DNA of 64,000 bases, from positions 1 through 64,000 of the forward strand of contig NVTU01000042.1 of NCBI GenBank assembly GCA_002401685.1, in the 5' to 3' direction. Below are positions 44,568 to 53,271 of this stretch, piece by piece (position 1 is the stretch's first letter; the number at the start of each line of letters is the position of its first letter). Made by a program: the position numbers and the translations under genes. The notes under the pieces are model-generated. The model did not search any database. It had not been told where the DNA came from and was given only the letters and a program-made list of their open reading frames with translations. The DNA is from Kordiimonadales bacterium. Lineage in GTDB: Bacteria > Pseudomonadota > Alphaproteobacteria > Sphingomonadales > Kordiimonadaceae.

Positions 44568-45188
44568 TTATGAGAAAATCGCCTTCGCGCGCTGCTGCAC
44601 AAGCGCCAAATCAATGGTACCATCGGTGCCGCGCCCTGTAATCCACGACCCGCCAACAGTGGCAACGTTCTTAAGTTCAAGATAGCTTTTTACCGTCGCG
44701 GCAGAAACGCCGCCCGTCGGACAGAAGGTAAGATCAGGCATCACACTGCCAATGGCCTTAAGCAGCGCGGGGCCGCCAGATAGTTCGGCAGGGAACAGTT
44801 TGAGATCTTTAAAACCAAGTTCGCGCGCGATCATGGCTTCTGACAATGTTGAAATACCTGGCAGAAACGGCCAGTTCATTGCCTTGACGGCTTTTGCCAA
44901 ATCTTCGGTTAACCCGGGGCTCACACCAAAGGATGCGCCGGCATCTCTGGCTTGGATAGCAAGCTCAGGCGTAAGCACCGTTCCCGCGCCAACCATCGCA
45001 TCTTTTGGCAACGCGTTCTCTACGGCGCTGATTGCATCAAGCGCGGCTTTGTGCCGCAAAGTAATTTCCAAAACATGCAAGCCTTCCTCGTACAGCACCC
45101 GGCAAACTGAAACAGCTTCTTCTGAATTATTAAAAGATAGTACGGGGATGACCGGCCCTGAGGTCATGACGTCACGGATCGAAACCAT
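44568..45188 (-). CDS. eda: KDPG/KHG aldolase
   Basis: The 206 aa cytoplasmic class I aldolase cleaves 2-keto-3-deoxy-6-phosphogluconate into pyruvate and glyceraldehyde 3-phosphate in the Entner-Doudoroff pathway. E41 (LEITLRHKAAL) and the Schiff-base lysine K130 (FKDLKLFPAE) are present, as are GAGTVLTPELA and CPTGGVSAATV. AGAGGG precedes the ATG. It is 76 bases after pgl on the same strand, so the two ED-pathway steps are adjacent. edd and zwf are not in this window. A second activity on 4-hydroxy-2-oxoglutarate is possible, as in other Eda enzymes. Confidence 0.95.
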   Translation of the reverse strand: MVSIRDVMTSGPVIPVLSFNNSEEAVSVCRVLYEEGLHVLEITLRHKAALDAISAVENALPKDAMVGAGTVLTPELAIQARDAGASFGVSPGLTEDLAKAVKAMNWPFLPGISTLSEAMIARELGFKDLKLFPAELSGGPALLKAIGSVMPDLTFCPTGGVSAATVKSYLELKNVATVGGSWITGRGTDGTIDLALVQQRAKAIFS

Positions 45189-45264
45189 AGAAAACCCTCT
45201 AAACTAAAATAAAACGCTTAAAATTATAATTCTTGGATAAAATATTCTGCCCCATCCTATACAC

Positions 45265-45978
45265 CTAGGGCGCCCAGTAAATATCAAATGCCCGCAATTT
45301 ATGCAGCCGCCCAACGGGCAAGTCAGGATCAGTCGTTAGAGCAGCCTGCAAAACGTGGCGTTTCTCTTGCCCTGTGATCATAAGCGCTACATGTTTGGCA
45401 GCCATAATTGCGGGGGCAGTGATGCTAACACGTTCAATCTCCTCCCCGGTGACGTCACTTTTTCTGGCAACCAGCGCACGGCACGTATCCTTGCCTGCCG
45501 GATCAAGTGCCGCATCAAGCCCTTCAGCCCCCGGAAAGAAAGAGGCCGTATGACCGTCAGGCCCCATCCCCAATAGAATGGAAGAAAAAGGCAGCAAAAG
45601 CGCGCCGTAGTTTTCGTTCAGTTCGGCTAGTCCCTCGGCGGGTGTTGGATGGTCTGTTTTCATACCGGTGAAATTTGCTTTTTCAGCCCTGCCGCGCAGC
45701 AACCTGCGGCACACAAAGGCCTCGTTAGACCGCGGGTGATCAACATCCACCCAGCGCTCATCAACCAGCGCAACATCGACATTAGCCCAGTTAAGCCCGG
45801 TTTCGCTCATCGCTTCAAAAAGCGGTGCTGGCGTAGACCCGCCAGACACAGCCCAGCTCGCACGCCCGGACCGCATCAAATCTGTCAAAAGCCGCTCGGA
45901 TATCGCGGTTTGAATTGCAGTGACCATTTCAAACCTATTATCAAACCGGAAAAGATTGAGCGGCGGCTTTTGTGTCAT
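45265..45978 (-). CDS. pgl: 6-phosphogluconolactonase
   Basis: The 237 aa cytoplasmic enzyme hydrolyses 6-phosphogluconolactone to 6-phosphogluconate. It shows SGGSTPAPLFEAMS, VALVDERWVDVDHPRSNE and LGMGPDGHTASFFPG, the family's three blocks. It stands first in a minus-strand set pgl-eda-(membrane pair). AAAGGAT precedes the ATG. The two flanking ED steps (zwf and edd) must lie elsewhere, so the usual zwf-pgl-edd cluster is split in this genome. Confidence 0.93.
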   Translation of the reverse strand: MTQKPPLNLFRFDNRFEMVTAIQTAISERLLTDLMRSGRASWAVSGGSTPAPLFEAMSETGLNWANVDVALVDERWVDVDHPRSNEAFVCRRLLRGRAEKANFTGMKTDHPTPAEGLAELNENYGALLLPFSSILLGMGPDGHTASFFPGAEGLDAALDPAGKDTCRALVARKSDVTGEEIERVSITAPAIMAAKHVALMITGQEKRHVLQAALTTDPDLPVGRLHKLRAFDIYWAP

Positions 45979-46150
45979 TTATCAATCCTTTTTGGTCTAG
46001 CGCGAAGAGGCAGCCATTATCATAGACGACAATTAACAAAAAACCCTGAAGAGCTTTGGGCATCTTTCAGACGCGACAGAAGCTTAACTTATGAGAAGTC
46101 AGCATGCGCTAATTCAGCCGTCTATTCAAACGAACTTTGTCGAATTATCG

Positions 46151-47620
46151 TTACCCTGCAGCACGCCTCAATAGCTTTTCAAAAAACTCCACTTGCCGGG
46201 CGAAAGCATCTTTGTGGATATGCTCATTGGTGCCGTGAATACGTTGCAGATCCTCAGGGCCAAACACCAGCGGGCCAAAACGGTAAACACCGTCAGCGAC
46301 GCCGTCATAATGCCTGCTATCAGTTCCTTGTACTGTTAAAGTCGGCACGACAGGGATGTCACCAAACTCTTCCCGAATGGTCTCGGCGATCACACGGTAA
46401 CCCTCCCCGTCAACGCTCGACATGTTCGTGGCCTCTCTCCCTCCAAGGCGCGTCACTTTCACATTCTCATTGGCGATAAGGTCCGTTGCACGCTCGACCA
46501 CACTAGCAACCGTATCCCGAGGGTGAATACGGTAATTAACAACCGCCTCCCCATATTGAGGCAAAATATTCGTTTTGGTGCCTGATTTCATCATGGTGAA
46601 AGCCGTTGTGGTGTGCATGAACGCCGCCATAGTTTGGCTTTCAGCCAACTTCTCCTCCAGCACGGAACGGGTAAGCCATAGGTTTGCTACAGCAAGCCGA
46701 CGCACAAAAGGCAATTCCGGCGCCGCCGCCAACAGCAGCGCTGCCAAATTATCGTCTAGTATATAGGGGTACGGATTATCCATTACCGCCACCCCGGCCT
46801 TGGCTGCCAGAGAGGCTGCGGTATAGCTTTTCGGCGCAGACGAATGCCCGCCTTTAGCCTTGGCTGAAAACCTCAAACTAACTGACCCTTTTTCGCCTAA
46901 GCTAATCGCCGCAAGCGGGCTTTTTAATCCGGGTACGATATCGACTGCTATCGCCGACCCTTCATCCAGGACCCAAGAAAAATGTACGCCGCGTTCCTGC
47001 AAAAGCTTTGCCATAACTGCTGCTCCGTTGTCGCCGCCAAGCTCCTCATCATGCCCAAACAAAAAATAAATATCACGGTCTGGCTGAAAGCCGGCTTTTG
47101 CCAACCGTTCTGCCGTTTCCATCAACGCAATTACACTACCTTTATTGTCTACACTACCCCGGCCCCAAATATTGCCGCCAGCGTCAATCACGCCTGCAAA
47201 CGGCGCTTCTGTCCAGTTCCCCAGCCCTGTTTCAGGAACCGGCACAACATCCATATGCGCCAACAGCGCCACGGGTTTTTTCGACGAATTCGCGTTTGCT
47301 GCGGGCCAGCGATACATCAGAGAATAGTCGCTGATAATTTCCTTATTGAGAACAGCGTGCGCCGCCGGATAAGTGGTTTCCAAGAACGCGTGAAAGGCCT
47401 TAAACTCAGCATCGTCGGGCGCCCTATCCAGGGCAAAGCTAACAGTTTTGATGCGTATCGCCGCAGCCAAGTTCGCGGCAATTTTATTGGTCTCAGAAGG
47501 GTCCAAATTAGCAACCTTGAGCGTTTTTGCTTCACCGGCAGGGACAAGCACCACTGTGCGGCCCACCATCACGGCCACCAGCAGAAAAATTGCACCCCCT
47601 ATGTATTTTAAAATCCGCAC
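46151..47620 (-). CDS. M20 family metallocarboxypeptidase (Cps1/PM20D1-like)
   Basis: The 489 aa protein starts with a hydrophobic helix (LKYIGGAIFLLVAVMVGRTV) that anchors it in the membrane or guides export. The two-zinc peptidase motifs are LLAHMDVVPVPE, GRGSVDNKGSV, FGHDEELGGDNGA and DSRHYDGVADGVYRFGP, covering the metal ligands, the catalytic glutamate and the last histidine. The layout and length match carboxypeptidase S/PM20D1-type enzymes rather than short DapE-type. GTG at 47620 is the start with GGGAGA just upstream. It cleaves an amide bond, and substrates could be peptides or N-acyl amino acids. Confidence 0.9.
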   Translation of the reverse strand: MRILKYIGGAIFLLVAVMVGRTVVLVPAGEAKTLKVANLDPSETNKIAANLAAAIRIKTVSFALDRAPDDAEFKAFHAFLETTYPAAHAVLNKEIISDYSLMYRWPAANANSSKKPVALLAHMDVVPVPETGLGNWTEAPFAGVIDAGGNIWGRGSVDNKGSVIALMETAERLAKAGFQPDRDIYFLFGHDEELGGDNGAAVMAKLLQERGVHFSWVLDEGSAIAVDIVPGLKSPLAAISLGEKGSVSLRFSAKAKGGHSSAPKSYTAASLAAKAGVAVMDNPYPYILDDNLAALLLAAAPELPFVRRLAVANLWLTRSVLEEKLAESQTMAAFMHTTTAFTMMKSGTKTNILPQYGEAVVNYRIHPRDTVASVVERATDLIANENVKVTRLGGREATNMSSVDGEGYRVIAETIREEFGDIPVVPTLTVQGTDSRHYDGVADGVYRFGPLVFGPEDLQRIHGTNEHIHKDAFARQVEFFEKLLRRAAG

Positions 47621-47843
47621 TGCTCTCTCCCGATGCTAATTGACTAATTAATCAATAAGCTAGGGCGCAATCATATGAGCGTCAATAATCAGAAATTGGC
47701 AGCCGGTCCTCAGGCGCAGGTTTCGCGCACAGGAAGCGGCAGTATATTGGGCCTTTGCTTCGCTATGAGTACCACTGAGGCTAGCTTCCTCTTGCCGAAA
47801 ACCGGACTTTGCACTTTCAGAAAGTCTTGCGCTGGTCTGAAGG

Positions 47844-48527
47844 CTAAGCTTCTAAATAGGTTTTAGAGAATTGCCGGGTCCCGGAGTCGCTGAAGCGGAC
47901 TGTTCGACTATCCAAATCGCGCTCAACCCATTTTTTCTCTAACAGATCCGAGAGGATCCACGCGCCAAGGGCACCCGCCAAATGGTGGCGGCGCTCACTC
48001 CAGTCAAGGCAGTTTTTACAAAGCGGCCTTGGCTTTTTTGACAGCGTTTCAATATCAACGCCCCTACCCTTAAACCAAGCCAACCCAGCCCCGGTTAAGG
48101 CTAATTGTCCACTCTCTTCGACCAATATTCCCCGACCAAGAAGACTGTCGCGTAGTGCCACGCTTTGCGTCCCCGCCAAATGGTCATAACACACACGTGC
48201 CTGCCGCATTCCCGGGTCCTTGGGACCTGTTTTAACGGTAGAATGGTCAATATTTGCAGATAGATTGAGCAACGTTTCCAGGAGCGCGGCCACCTCCGAC
48301 CCGTGGAGCTGAAAATACTTATGCCGACCCTGCTTCTGAACCGTGATTAACTGCCGAGCCAACAGCTTGGCCAAATGGCCACTGGCAGTTTGCGGCGTTA
48401 TATCTGCCTCGAGCGCCATTTCCGTCGCCGTTAAGGCCTTACCGCCCAGTAACGCGACCATCATCTTGGCACGCGCCGGATCGCCCAACAGTGCCGCAAC
48501 ATCTGATATTTCGCCTTGAACCACCAC
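47844..48527 (-). CDS. ArsR-family winged-helix regulator
   Basis: The 227 aa protein has an N-terminal ArsR-type winged helix (residues 8-80, LLGDPARAKMMVALLGGKAL and ADITPQTASGHLAKLLARQL). A C-terminal region follows, ending with CKNCLDWSERRHHLAGALG, a pattern found in a subgroup of ArsR regulators, and contains a CxxC. The start is a GTG at 48527 with AGGAGAGA six bases upstream. A longer frame to 48653 runs through the promoter region and is unlikely. It is divergent from the hydrolase gene, with a perfect inverted repeat between them that fits its operator. The inducer (metal, redox or organic) is unknown. Confidence 0.85.
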   Translation of the reverse strand: MVVQGEISDVAALLGDPARAKMMVALLGGKALTATEMALEADITPQTASGHLAKLLARQLITVQKQGRHKYFQLHGSEVAALLETLLNLSANIDHSTVKTGPKDPGMRQARVCYDHLAGTQSVALRDSLLGRGILVEESGQLALTGAGLAWFKGRGVDIETLSKKPRPLCKNCLDWSERRHHLAGALGAWILSDLLEKKWVERDLDSRTVRFSDSGTRQFSKTYLEA

Positions 48528-48570
48528 AGCATTCTCTCCTTCAGCGCATACCTTAACCGGTGCTACCTTC

Positions 48571-48596
48571 CATACTTCGTTCGCCGCCGAAGTATG
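48571..48596. promoter_or_regulatory. Perfect 9-8-9 inverted repeat, probable ArsR operator
   Basis: CATACTTCG (48571-48579) and CGAAGTATG (48588-48596) form a perfect inverted repeat with an eight-base spacer, centred about 57 bases before the regulator start and about 118 bases before the hydrolase start. ArsR proteins bind such imperfect 12-2-12 type dyads, and this position can control both genes. Confidence 0.75.
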
Positions 48597-48701
48597 CCGT
48601 GAAAAAGTGCAGTATCCCACAACCTTCACAGTATATACAGCAGGTAGAGACACATGAGATTTTTCGCAGTTTTCTTGATACTTGCCTTAACGGAGGCACC
48701 A

Positions 48702-49703
48702 ATGGCAACAAGCCTAAATTACACCCAACACTACACCGAAAGCCAGACCGATCGGCTTAACTTGTGCTTGATCCATGTCGAACCGGACAGTTCCAATAAC
48801 GAAACCAAGCACAGAGACCGCGCACCGGTACTGTTCATCCACGGCGCCACTTTCCCGACAATGCTGGCATCCGGGTTTGAGATGGGAGGCACCTCTTGGC
48901 TAAAATACCTCAGCTCCGAAGGTTTTGATGTCTGGGCGCTGGATTTTCTCGGCTATGGCTGTTCCGACAGATACCCCGAAATGCAGACTTCATCTGCCCA
49001 CGGCGAGCAGCTAGGCAAAGCACCAAGCGCCGCCGCAGATATAGAGGCCGCCGTCGCCTACATTCAAAACCACACAGCAGCAAAGCGCGTATCGTTGGTT
49101 TCGCATTCCCGAGGCGGTATTGTCGCCGGGCTATACGCCAGCCAATATCCTGAAAATATCGAGAAGCTGGTATTTTTCGCGCCTCTCATTGAAAGGCAGA
49201 ATTCTTTAACCGATAGCGTCGTGAGGTTTTTCAATATTGGTCGGCCAGATAAAGTTGCCTACCGGGACTTGGATGTTTCTGAAAGACTGGCTAGTTTCGA
49301 AAACGATGTGCCTCAAGGGAAATCCTCAGTGTTGGCCTCCGAAATGGCGACCGCATGGCCGCGACTGTGGTTGGCTAGTGACGGGTCATACGAAGGTGCC
49401 CTACAGCCTCAACCAGCTACTGGCAGCGTCCGCGCGCCAGCCGGGTATGAAGATGATTTCTATAACAGCTGGACAGGTCACGGGTATGTGGACTTCTCAA
49501 AAATACTATCACCAACTCTGATTATAAGGGGCAGCTGGGATAGCATTACAGCGGCTAAGGATACGGCGCATATGATGAAGCGGCTGACCGCTACGCCGTT
49601 CAAAAAGCTAGTTACCATTGCGGATGCCACGCACGTGGCCCATTTAGAACAAGGGCGCTTCCAGTTATACAGCGCTACCGCCGACTTTTTGAAAAAACAC
49701 TAG
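48702..49703 (+). CDS. Alpha/beta hydrolase
   Basis: The 333 aa protein has the alpha/beta hydrolase core: an oxyanion-type HGATFPTML segment, the nucleophile elbow SHSRGGIVAG, a likely acid near RGSWDSITAAKD and a histidine at DATHVAHLE. I favour ATG 48702 because ACGGAGG lies five bases upstream. An in-frame ATG at 48654 would add 16 mostly hydrophobic residues (MRFFAVFLILALTEAP) that could act as a signal peptide, so periplasmic location is not excluded. It is divergent from the ArsR regulator, which probably controls it. The substrate is unknown, e.g. an ester or lactone. Confidence 0.85.
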   Translation: MATSLNYTQHYTESQTDRLNLCLIHVEPDSSNNETKHRDRAPVLFIHGATFPTMLASGFEMGGTSWLKYLSSEGFDVWALDFLGYGCSDRYPEMQTSSAHGEQLGKAPSAAADIEAAVAYIQNHTAAKRVSLVSHSRGGIVAGLYASQYPENIEKLVFFAPLIERQNSLTDSVVRFFNIGRPDKVAYRDLDVSERLASFENDVPQGKSSVLASEMATAWPRLWLASDGSYEGALQPQPATGSVRAPAGYEDDFYNSWTGHGYVDFSKILSPTLIIRGSWDSITAAKDTAHMMKRLTATPFKKLVTIADATHVAHLEQGRFQLYSATADFLKKH

Positions 49704-49742
49704 CCATCGATCGAGCCAGAGCATCAGAGTTGTCCCAATAAA

Positions 49743-49772
49743 AAAGGCCTTAGATTTATCTCTAGGGCCTTT
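49743..49772. terminator. Bidirectional terminator between hydrolase and pentapeptide gene
   Basis: AAAGGCCTTAG (49743-49753) and CTAGGGCCTTT (49762-49772) pair with one G-T step across an eight-base loop, with an A run before and TTT after. It lies 40 bases after the hydrolase stop and 26 bases past the stop of the convergent gene. Confidence 0.8.
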
Positions 49773-49797
49773 AACCGTCTTCCATCACATCACTTGT

Positions 49798-50418
49798 TCA
49801 TACGGCCTTTTCGCCCATACGAATGCTTCGTTCCCGATCCTGATCATGAGCAAGCTTAGCGGCAAACTCTATGGCACCGGCATAAGGTTCCGGAATATTT
49901 TTATCGTCAAAATCAAATGAATGGCGCTTGTTTTTGGCATGAACCTGCCAGCTTGTCGGCGTTTTAAAAAGCACCATAGGGCCTTCCGCCGTTGTCACTA
50001 CCACGTAGGGGTACTGTGATATTATCCGCGTACGACGAGCATAGCGCGGATAGACGAAACTACAGCTGTTAAAGTCCTGCGGGCCTAAAAAGCCGCCAAT
50101 AATACAGTCCGTAAAGCTAGTGTCTGAGACAGCAGAAGCCTGCATATCAGCGCACGTCAGATTACAGGATATGAACTCGCTACCATCAATGTCGCACGCA
50201 CGGAACAAGGCGCCAGCAAAATCACACTCAAAGAATATCGTGCCGGAAAGCATCAGCAAATGGAATTGAGCTTCGGTGAAATCGCAATTCACAAAAATAG
50301 TATTCGACCAGTTAAGAATACTCTTCACTTTAAGGGCGCTGATGTTCTCTTGGGAAAATTGTTCACCCATGACTAGCTTATGGGAGGGGAACATATTTGT
50401 TAACGTTTTTAGATCCAT
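49798..50418 (-). CDS. Pentapeptide-repeat protein
   Basis: The 206 aa cytoplasmic protein has a run of pentapeptide-like repeats from about residue 35 to 115 (NTIFVNCDFTEAQFHLLMLS, FECDFAGALFRACDIDGSEF, CNLTCADMQASAVSDTSF), which should form a right-handed beta helix. Cysteines replace the central residue unusually often. A C-terminal region of about 90 residues (from PRYARRTRIISQY) is not repeat-like and is unknown to me. Pentapeptide proteins can mimic DNA (gyrase protection) or mediate contacts, but no function can be assigned. It lies alone, with a terminator on its downstream side. Confidence 0.75.
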   Translation of the reverse strand: MDLKTLTNMFPSHKLVMGEQFSQENISALKVKSILNWSNTIFVNCDFTEAQFHLLMLSGTIFFECDFAGALFRACDIDGSEFISCNLTCADMQASAVSDTSFTDCIIGGFLGPQDFNSCSFVYPRYARRTRIISQYPYVVVTTAEGPMVLFKTPTSWQVHAKNKRHSFDFDDKNIPEPYAGAIEFAAKLAHDQDRERSIRMGEKAV

Positions 50419-50850
50419 TTAAAACCCCTGGGTACTCGTGTGTACGTCGCTGAAAATTACACCCTGTCTAGCCCGAAACATAATAGTGACGGCAGCTTTC
50501 TAAGCGGTAAAGTATTATCTAAAAGTTTAATAAACTTGTTTCTATTTTAGATTTTACAACACCACCTATGCGTTTCCTTGCTATTAATACCAATGTTCCG
50601 GTTACAGCTATTTTCGAGCTAAATTGGCTAGACACTTTACGGGCTTAGCACCTTCAGGTGCTCGTTAAAATCTTGGTTGTATCCCAAGAAAAAAGACGTT
50701 TATAGGGCGCCGCACAGCCCTAAAGTTATTTGAAATCAATCAAGAAACTTTCGATCGTTAACGCCAAAGGTGAACGACTCGCACGCTTAAAGTCTCGAAT
50801 TTTCTTAAATTTTGACTCATTAGTTAAGTGAACCTCATAGGAATAAAGAC
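50419..50850. other. AT-rich intergenic region, possible small RNA
   Basis: About 430 bases without a convincing reading frame. It contains short hairpins (AGCACCTTCAGGTGCT at 50646-50661, CTTGG/CCAAG at 50672-50688) and, at its right end, runs into a strong terminator whose best T run is on the plus strand. No plus-strand gene precedes that terminator, so a plus-strand RNA ending there is possible. I see no tRNA or known RNA family. Confidence 0.35.
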
Positions 50851-50851
50851 A

Positions 50852-50893
50852 AAACAGCAGCGGTCCACTTTTTGGAACCGCTGCTGTTTTTTA
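50852..50893. terminator. Strong hairpin terminator downstream of the TerB gene
   Basis: AAACAGCAGCGGTCCA pairs with TGGAACCGCTGCTGTTT with one bulged base, around a five-base T-rich loop, followed by a run of six T residues on the plus strand. Reading the minus strand it is followed by TTTTGTCTTT, so it also suits the TerB-like gene that ends 88 bases away. Confidence 0.85.
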
Positions 50894-50980
50894 ATATTCG
50901 ACACTTGTTTCGACTTTAACGATCAGTCAACAGACAACAGGGGAGGCACTTCACAATCTGAAGTTCCCCCAGTCGCCCAA

Positions 50981-51436
50981 TTAGATCTTAATTTCGTCCT
51001 CATCGAGGCCGGTAACTTCGGCTGGCGTTAAACCAAATGCAGTCACGACACCGTTGAAAAACTCAACTTCAAAAGGACTTACTTTGCCGTCCACCTTAAT
51101 GAGGTACGCCAATGAACGAACAATCATTTGCCGGTCAGCAACATCAAATTTTCCGCGCACATTACTGAGATACTTATTCAGTGTAGCTTCTTTATAAAGA
51201 TCGGAAATCGCAGCAACGCGAATATCTTTGCAGCTCACCTCTTTACCCGCGACTTCGAGGAAGATCTTCTGAACTGTCTCAACTTCGAGAGCGCCAATGT
51301 TGCTGTCAGCATTTGTTGCGCGCGACAATGTCATCAACAGCGCTTCTTCCACTAATTTCTTTTTTTGCTCTGGATCAGGCATTCTATCGCCGCCTGTGAA
51401 AAACTTGGCAATATTGCTCAAAGTTTCGATACCCAT
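50981..51436 (-). CDS. TerB-like (tellurite resistance) domain protein
   Basis: The 151 aa cytoplasmic protein is all-helical with two TerB-style repeats of an acidic calcium/metal-like loop: RATNADSNIGALEVETVQKI in the first half and YLIKVDGKVSPFEVEFFNGV in the second. This is the classic duplicate pattern of the TerB fold. AAGGAGA precedes the ATG at 51436. TerB-like proteins occur in tellurite and envelope stress systems, but here no other ter gene is near, so only the fold can be stated. Confidence 0.82.
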   Translation of the reverse strand: MGIETLSNIAKFFTGGDRMPDPEQKKKLVEEALLMTLSRATNADSNIGALEVETVQKIFLEVAGKEVSCKDIRVAAISDLYKEATLNKYLSNVRGKFDVADRQMIVRSLAYLIKVDGKVSPFEVEFFNGVVTAFGLTPAEVTGLDEDEIKI

Positions 51437-51912
51437 TCGTACTCTCCTTAAATCCGCCTAACCCCGCACTGACAGATCAATTTGCAGATCAATTTGCCAG
51501 GCCGTATAAGACGCCCTATTCCCTTTGGATTAAATTTCATATCAAAATACATGCTGGGTCAAGCCTTCAACGTCCAACCCCTACATTTATTTTTATTTTT
51601 TTACGGAAAAAATCCTTGCCAAATCAGCAACTCGGCCTGTTTTGCCACTAAAACCCGCAGAAATCCAGCAATCAATGCACAAAAATAAAGCAGGCACAGA
51701 AATCTCGATTTGAAAGCATAGAAGATCGTTTTTTTTCGCTTAGCCTGCACCAATAGCCTGTAAGTATCTACCGAGACACCAAACTACGCAAAAATGACTC
51801 CGCTTTGTTTAGCACTGACCCTGACTTTATTCCTTCATACTCAGCTAGACAATTGACCGGGCTAGAGAAAAATGAAAATTGGAATGGCCACAAATACCTT
51901 CCATTCAGCTCT
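51437..51912. other. Intergenic region without a recognisable gene
   Basis: About 475 AT-rich bases between TerB and the small unknown gene. A 69-codon frame at 51482-51688 exists, but it has no ribosome site and an irregular composition. T-rich runs (around 51588-51600 and 51730) are present without stems. I see nothing I can support here. Confidence 0.4.
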
Positions 51913-52206
51913 TCACACACCAGTTTTGTAAACCGATAAAGAGTTTACAACAAAACGCTCAGCTGCAGGGTCGACAGGCAGACTGAACGCTGAAGACAAA
52001 AAACCATCGCTGAGCCCGCCGACCGTTTTCACGACAAGACTGGCGAACAAAACATCATGTTCTTCAAAGACCCATTTGGTGGCGCTTTCAAGTTTAAGGG
52101 CTTTGCGCAACAGACCAAATTTCCGTTGCAAAACATTTACGGAATAAAGGACACGAGGAACCCGCGCCCGAGCCTCTAAACGCAAGTGTAAATTGCCCAT
52201 AGTCAT
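51913..52206 (-). CDS. Small conserved-looking protein, possible ACT-like fold
   Basis: A 97-codon frame with GAGGGAGAA directly before its ATG at 52206 (MTMGNLHLRLEARARVPRVL). The order RVPRVLYSVNVLQRKFGLLRKA resembles a beta-alpha ACT-type module, where a ligand-contact loop is followed by an amphipathic helix and a strand (HDVLFASLVVKTVGG). ACT-like small proteins include the IlvM type, but I cannot show homology. Nothing in the neighbourhood points to amino acid synthesis. It is divergent from the esterase gene at 52267. Confidence 0.5.
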   Translation of the reverse strand: MTMGNLHLRLEARARVPRVLYSVNVLQRKFGLLRKALKLESATKWVFEEHDVLFASLVVKTVGGLSDGFLSSAFSLPVDPAAERFVVNSLSVYKTGV

Positions 52207-52266
52207 TTCTCCCTCTAGATTAGAGTTGCAGTAGCCTCAAACGATCACACCTCTTTGGGAACAAGC

Positions 52267-53043
52267 ATGAAAAGCCTTCTAAATACCGCATTAAGCGCCC
52301 TTCTCCTCAGCGTTATAGGTAGCGCTGGCTCGGTTTGGGCTAAGGACGGCACGCTGTCCCAAAACATCCGCATCGAAAGCAGCAAGCTTGGCTATGCGCT
52401 GCAATATCGGGTTTATGAGCCTGCAGGCATCAAAGATTTATCAAATCTGCCTACACTCTATATCACCGACGGCCAGTCCTATATAAGCCGCGGCATGATG
52501 CCTAAAGTCCTCGACGACCAGATTGCCAAAGGGAAGATTAAACCGGTAATTGTCGTGTTTTTGGACCCTCGAGATCCAGATAAACTTCGCATCAACCGTC
52601 GCAATCGTCAGTTTTTCTGCAACGCAGATTACATAGACTTTTTCCGCCAGGAATTGGTGCCTACTATCTCTGCCAGTTACCCGGTCAGCGACAACCGCAA
52701 AGACAGGGTTATCCTCGGCCTTTCCTTTGGAGGCTTGAACGCCGCTTGTTTCGGCATGCTTGCTGACGATGTTTTCGCGGGCGTTGCGATGCAATCCCCT
52801 GCGCTGCACCCAGTGCCTGAAATTTACGACGCGTACGAAAAGAACCCGCACAGGGACATCAAGATTTATTTCAGCATCGGCACCAAAGACGACAACACTG
52901 CTGCCGGTCGGAGGCTGAGACGTATTCTCAAGCGGGCCAAGTATGAAATGCAGTATAAGGAAGTACCCCACGGCCACAATTGGCAAAACTGGAGACCACT
53001 TTTGCCAGACGTTTTAGCGTATTTCTTTAAAAAAATTGCCTGA
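52267..53043 (+). CDS. Secreted esterase of the alpha/beta-hydrolase (esterase D-like) family
   Basis: The 258 aa protein has a signal peptide (MKSLLNTALSALLLSVIGSAGSVWAK) and an esterase core. LPTLYITDGQSYI leads into the first strand, GLSFGGLNAACFG carries the nucleophile serine, an acid follows at FSIGTKDDN and the histidine lies in EVPHGHNWQNW. This pattern (with GHNW) matches the putative esterase family that includes enterochelin esterase-like and feruloyl-type enzymes. ATG 52267 is preferred to an upstream TTG at 52255. It is monocistronic, and the substrate is unknown. No siderophore genes are adjacent. Confidence 0.83.
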   Translation: MKSLLNTALSALLLSVIGSAGSVWAKDGTLSQNIRIESSKLGYALQYRVYEPAGIKDLSNLPTLYITDGQSYISRGMMPKVLDDQIAKGKIKPVIVVFLDPRDPDKLRINRRNRQFFCNADYIDFFRQELVPTISASYPVSDNRKDRVILGLSFGGLNAACFGMLADDVFAGVAMQSPALHPVPEIYDAYEKNPHRDIKIYFSIGTKDDNTAAGRRLRRILKRAKYEMQYKEVPHGHNWQNWRPLLPDVLAYFFKKIA

Positions 53044-53271
53044 TTTCTATTACACGAAGGCCCCTGATCGCTTAAAATATTCGAATTCTAGGCAGGTTTT
53101 CCTTTTTAGCCGCCCCATACAAACCACGGCCACTCGGGCCTTCCGGAACCCAAACTTCCCTCAACAAGATGAAAACCAGCATCCCACAAATTTGCTTTGA
53201 CGTGTAAAGTTCATCGTTAACATTAGTGATATTTTGTTAAAGGTTCGCTGTTAACCTCAGGTTGTCGTCGA

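Noticed and set aside
47675-47866. A 63-codon plus-strand frame between the M20 peptidase and the ArsR gene
   Set aside because: No clear ribosome site, irregular composition, and its end overlaps the ArsR gene; it is probably chance.
51482-51688. A 69-codon plus-strand frame after the TerB gene
   Set aside because: No ribosome site and no structure or motif; the flanking sequence is AT-rich spacer.
53080-53200. A minus-strand stretch reading NLWDAGFHLVEGSLG then a stop, which looks protein-like
   Set aside because: It has a stop 32 codons upstream and no start or ribosome site. It could be the tail of a lost gene, but the evidence is too thin.
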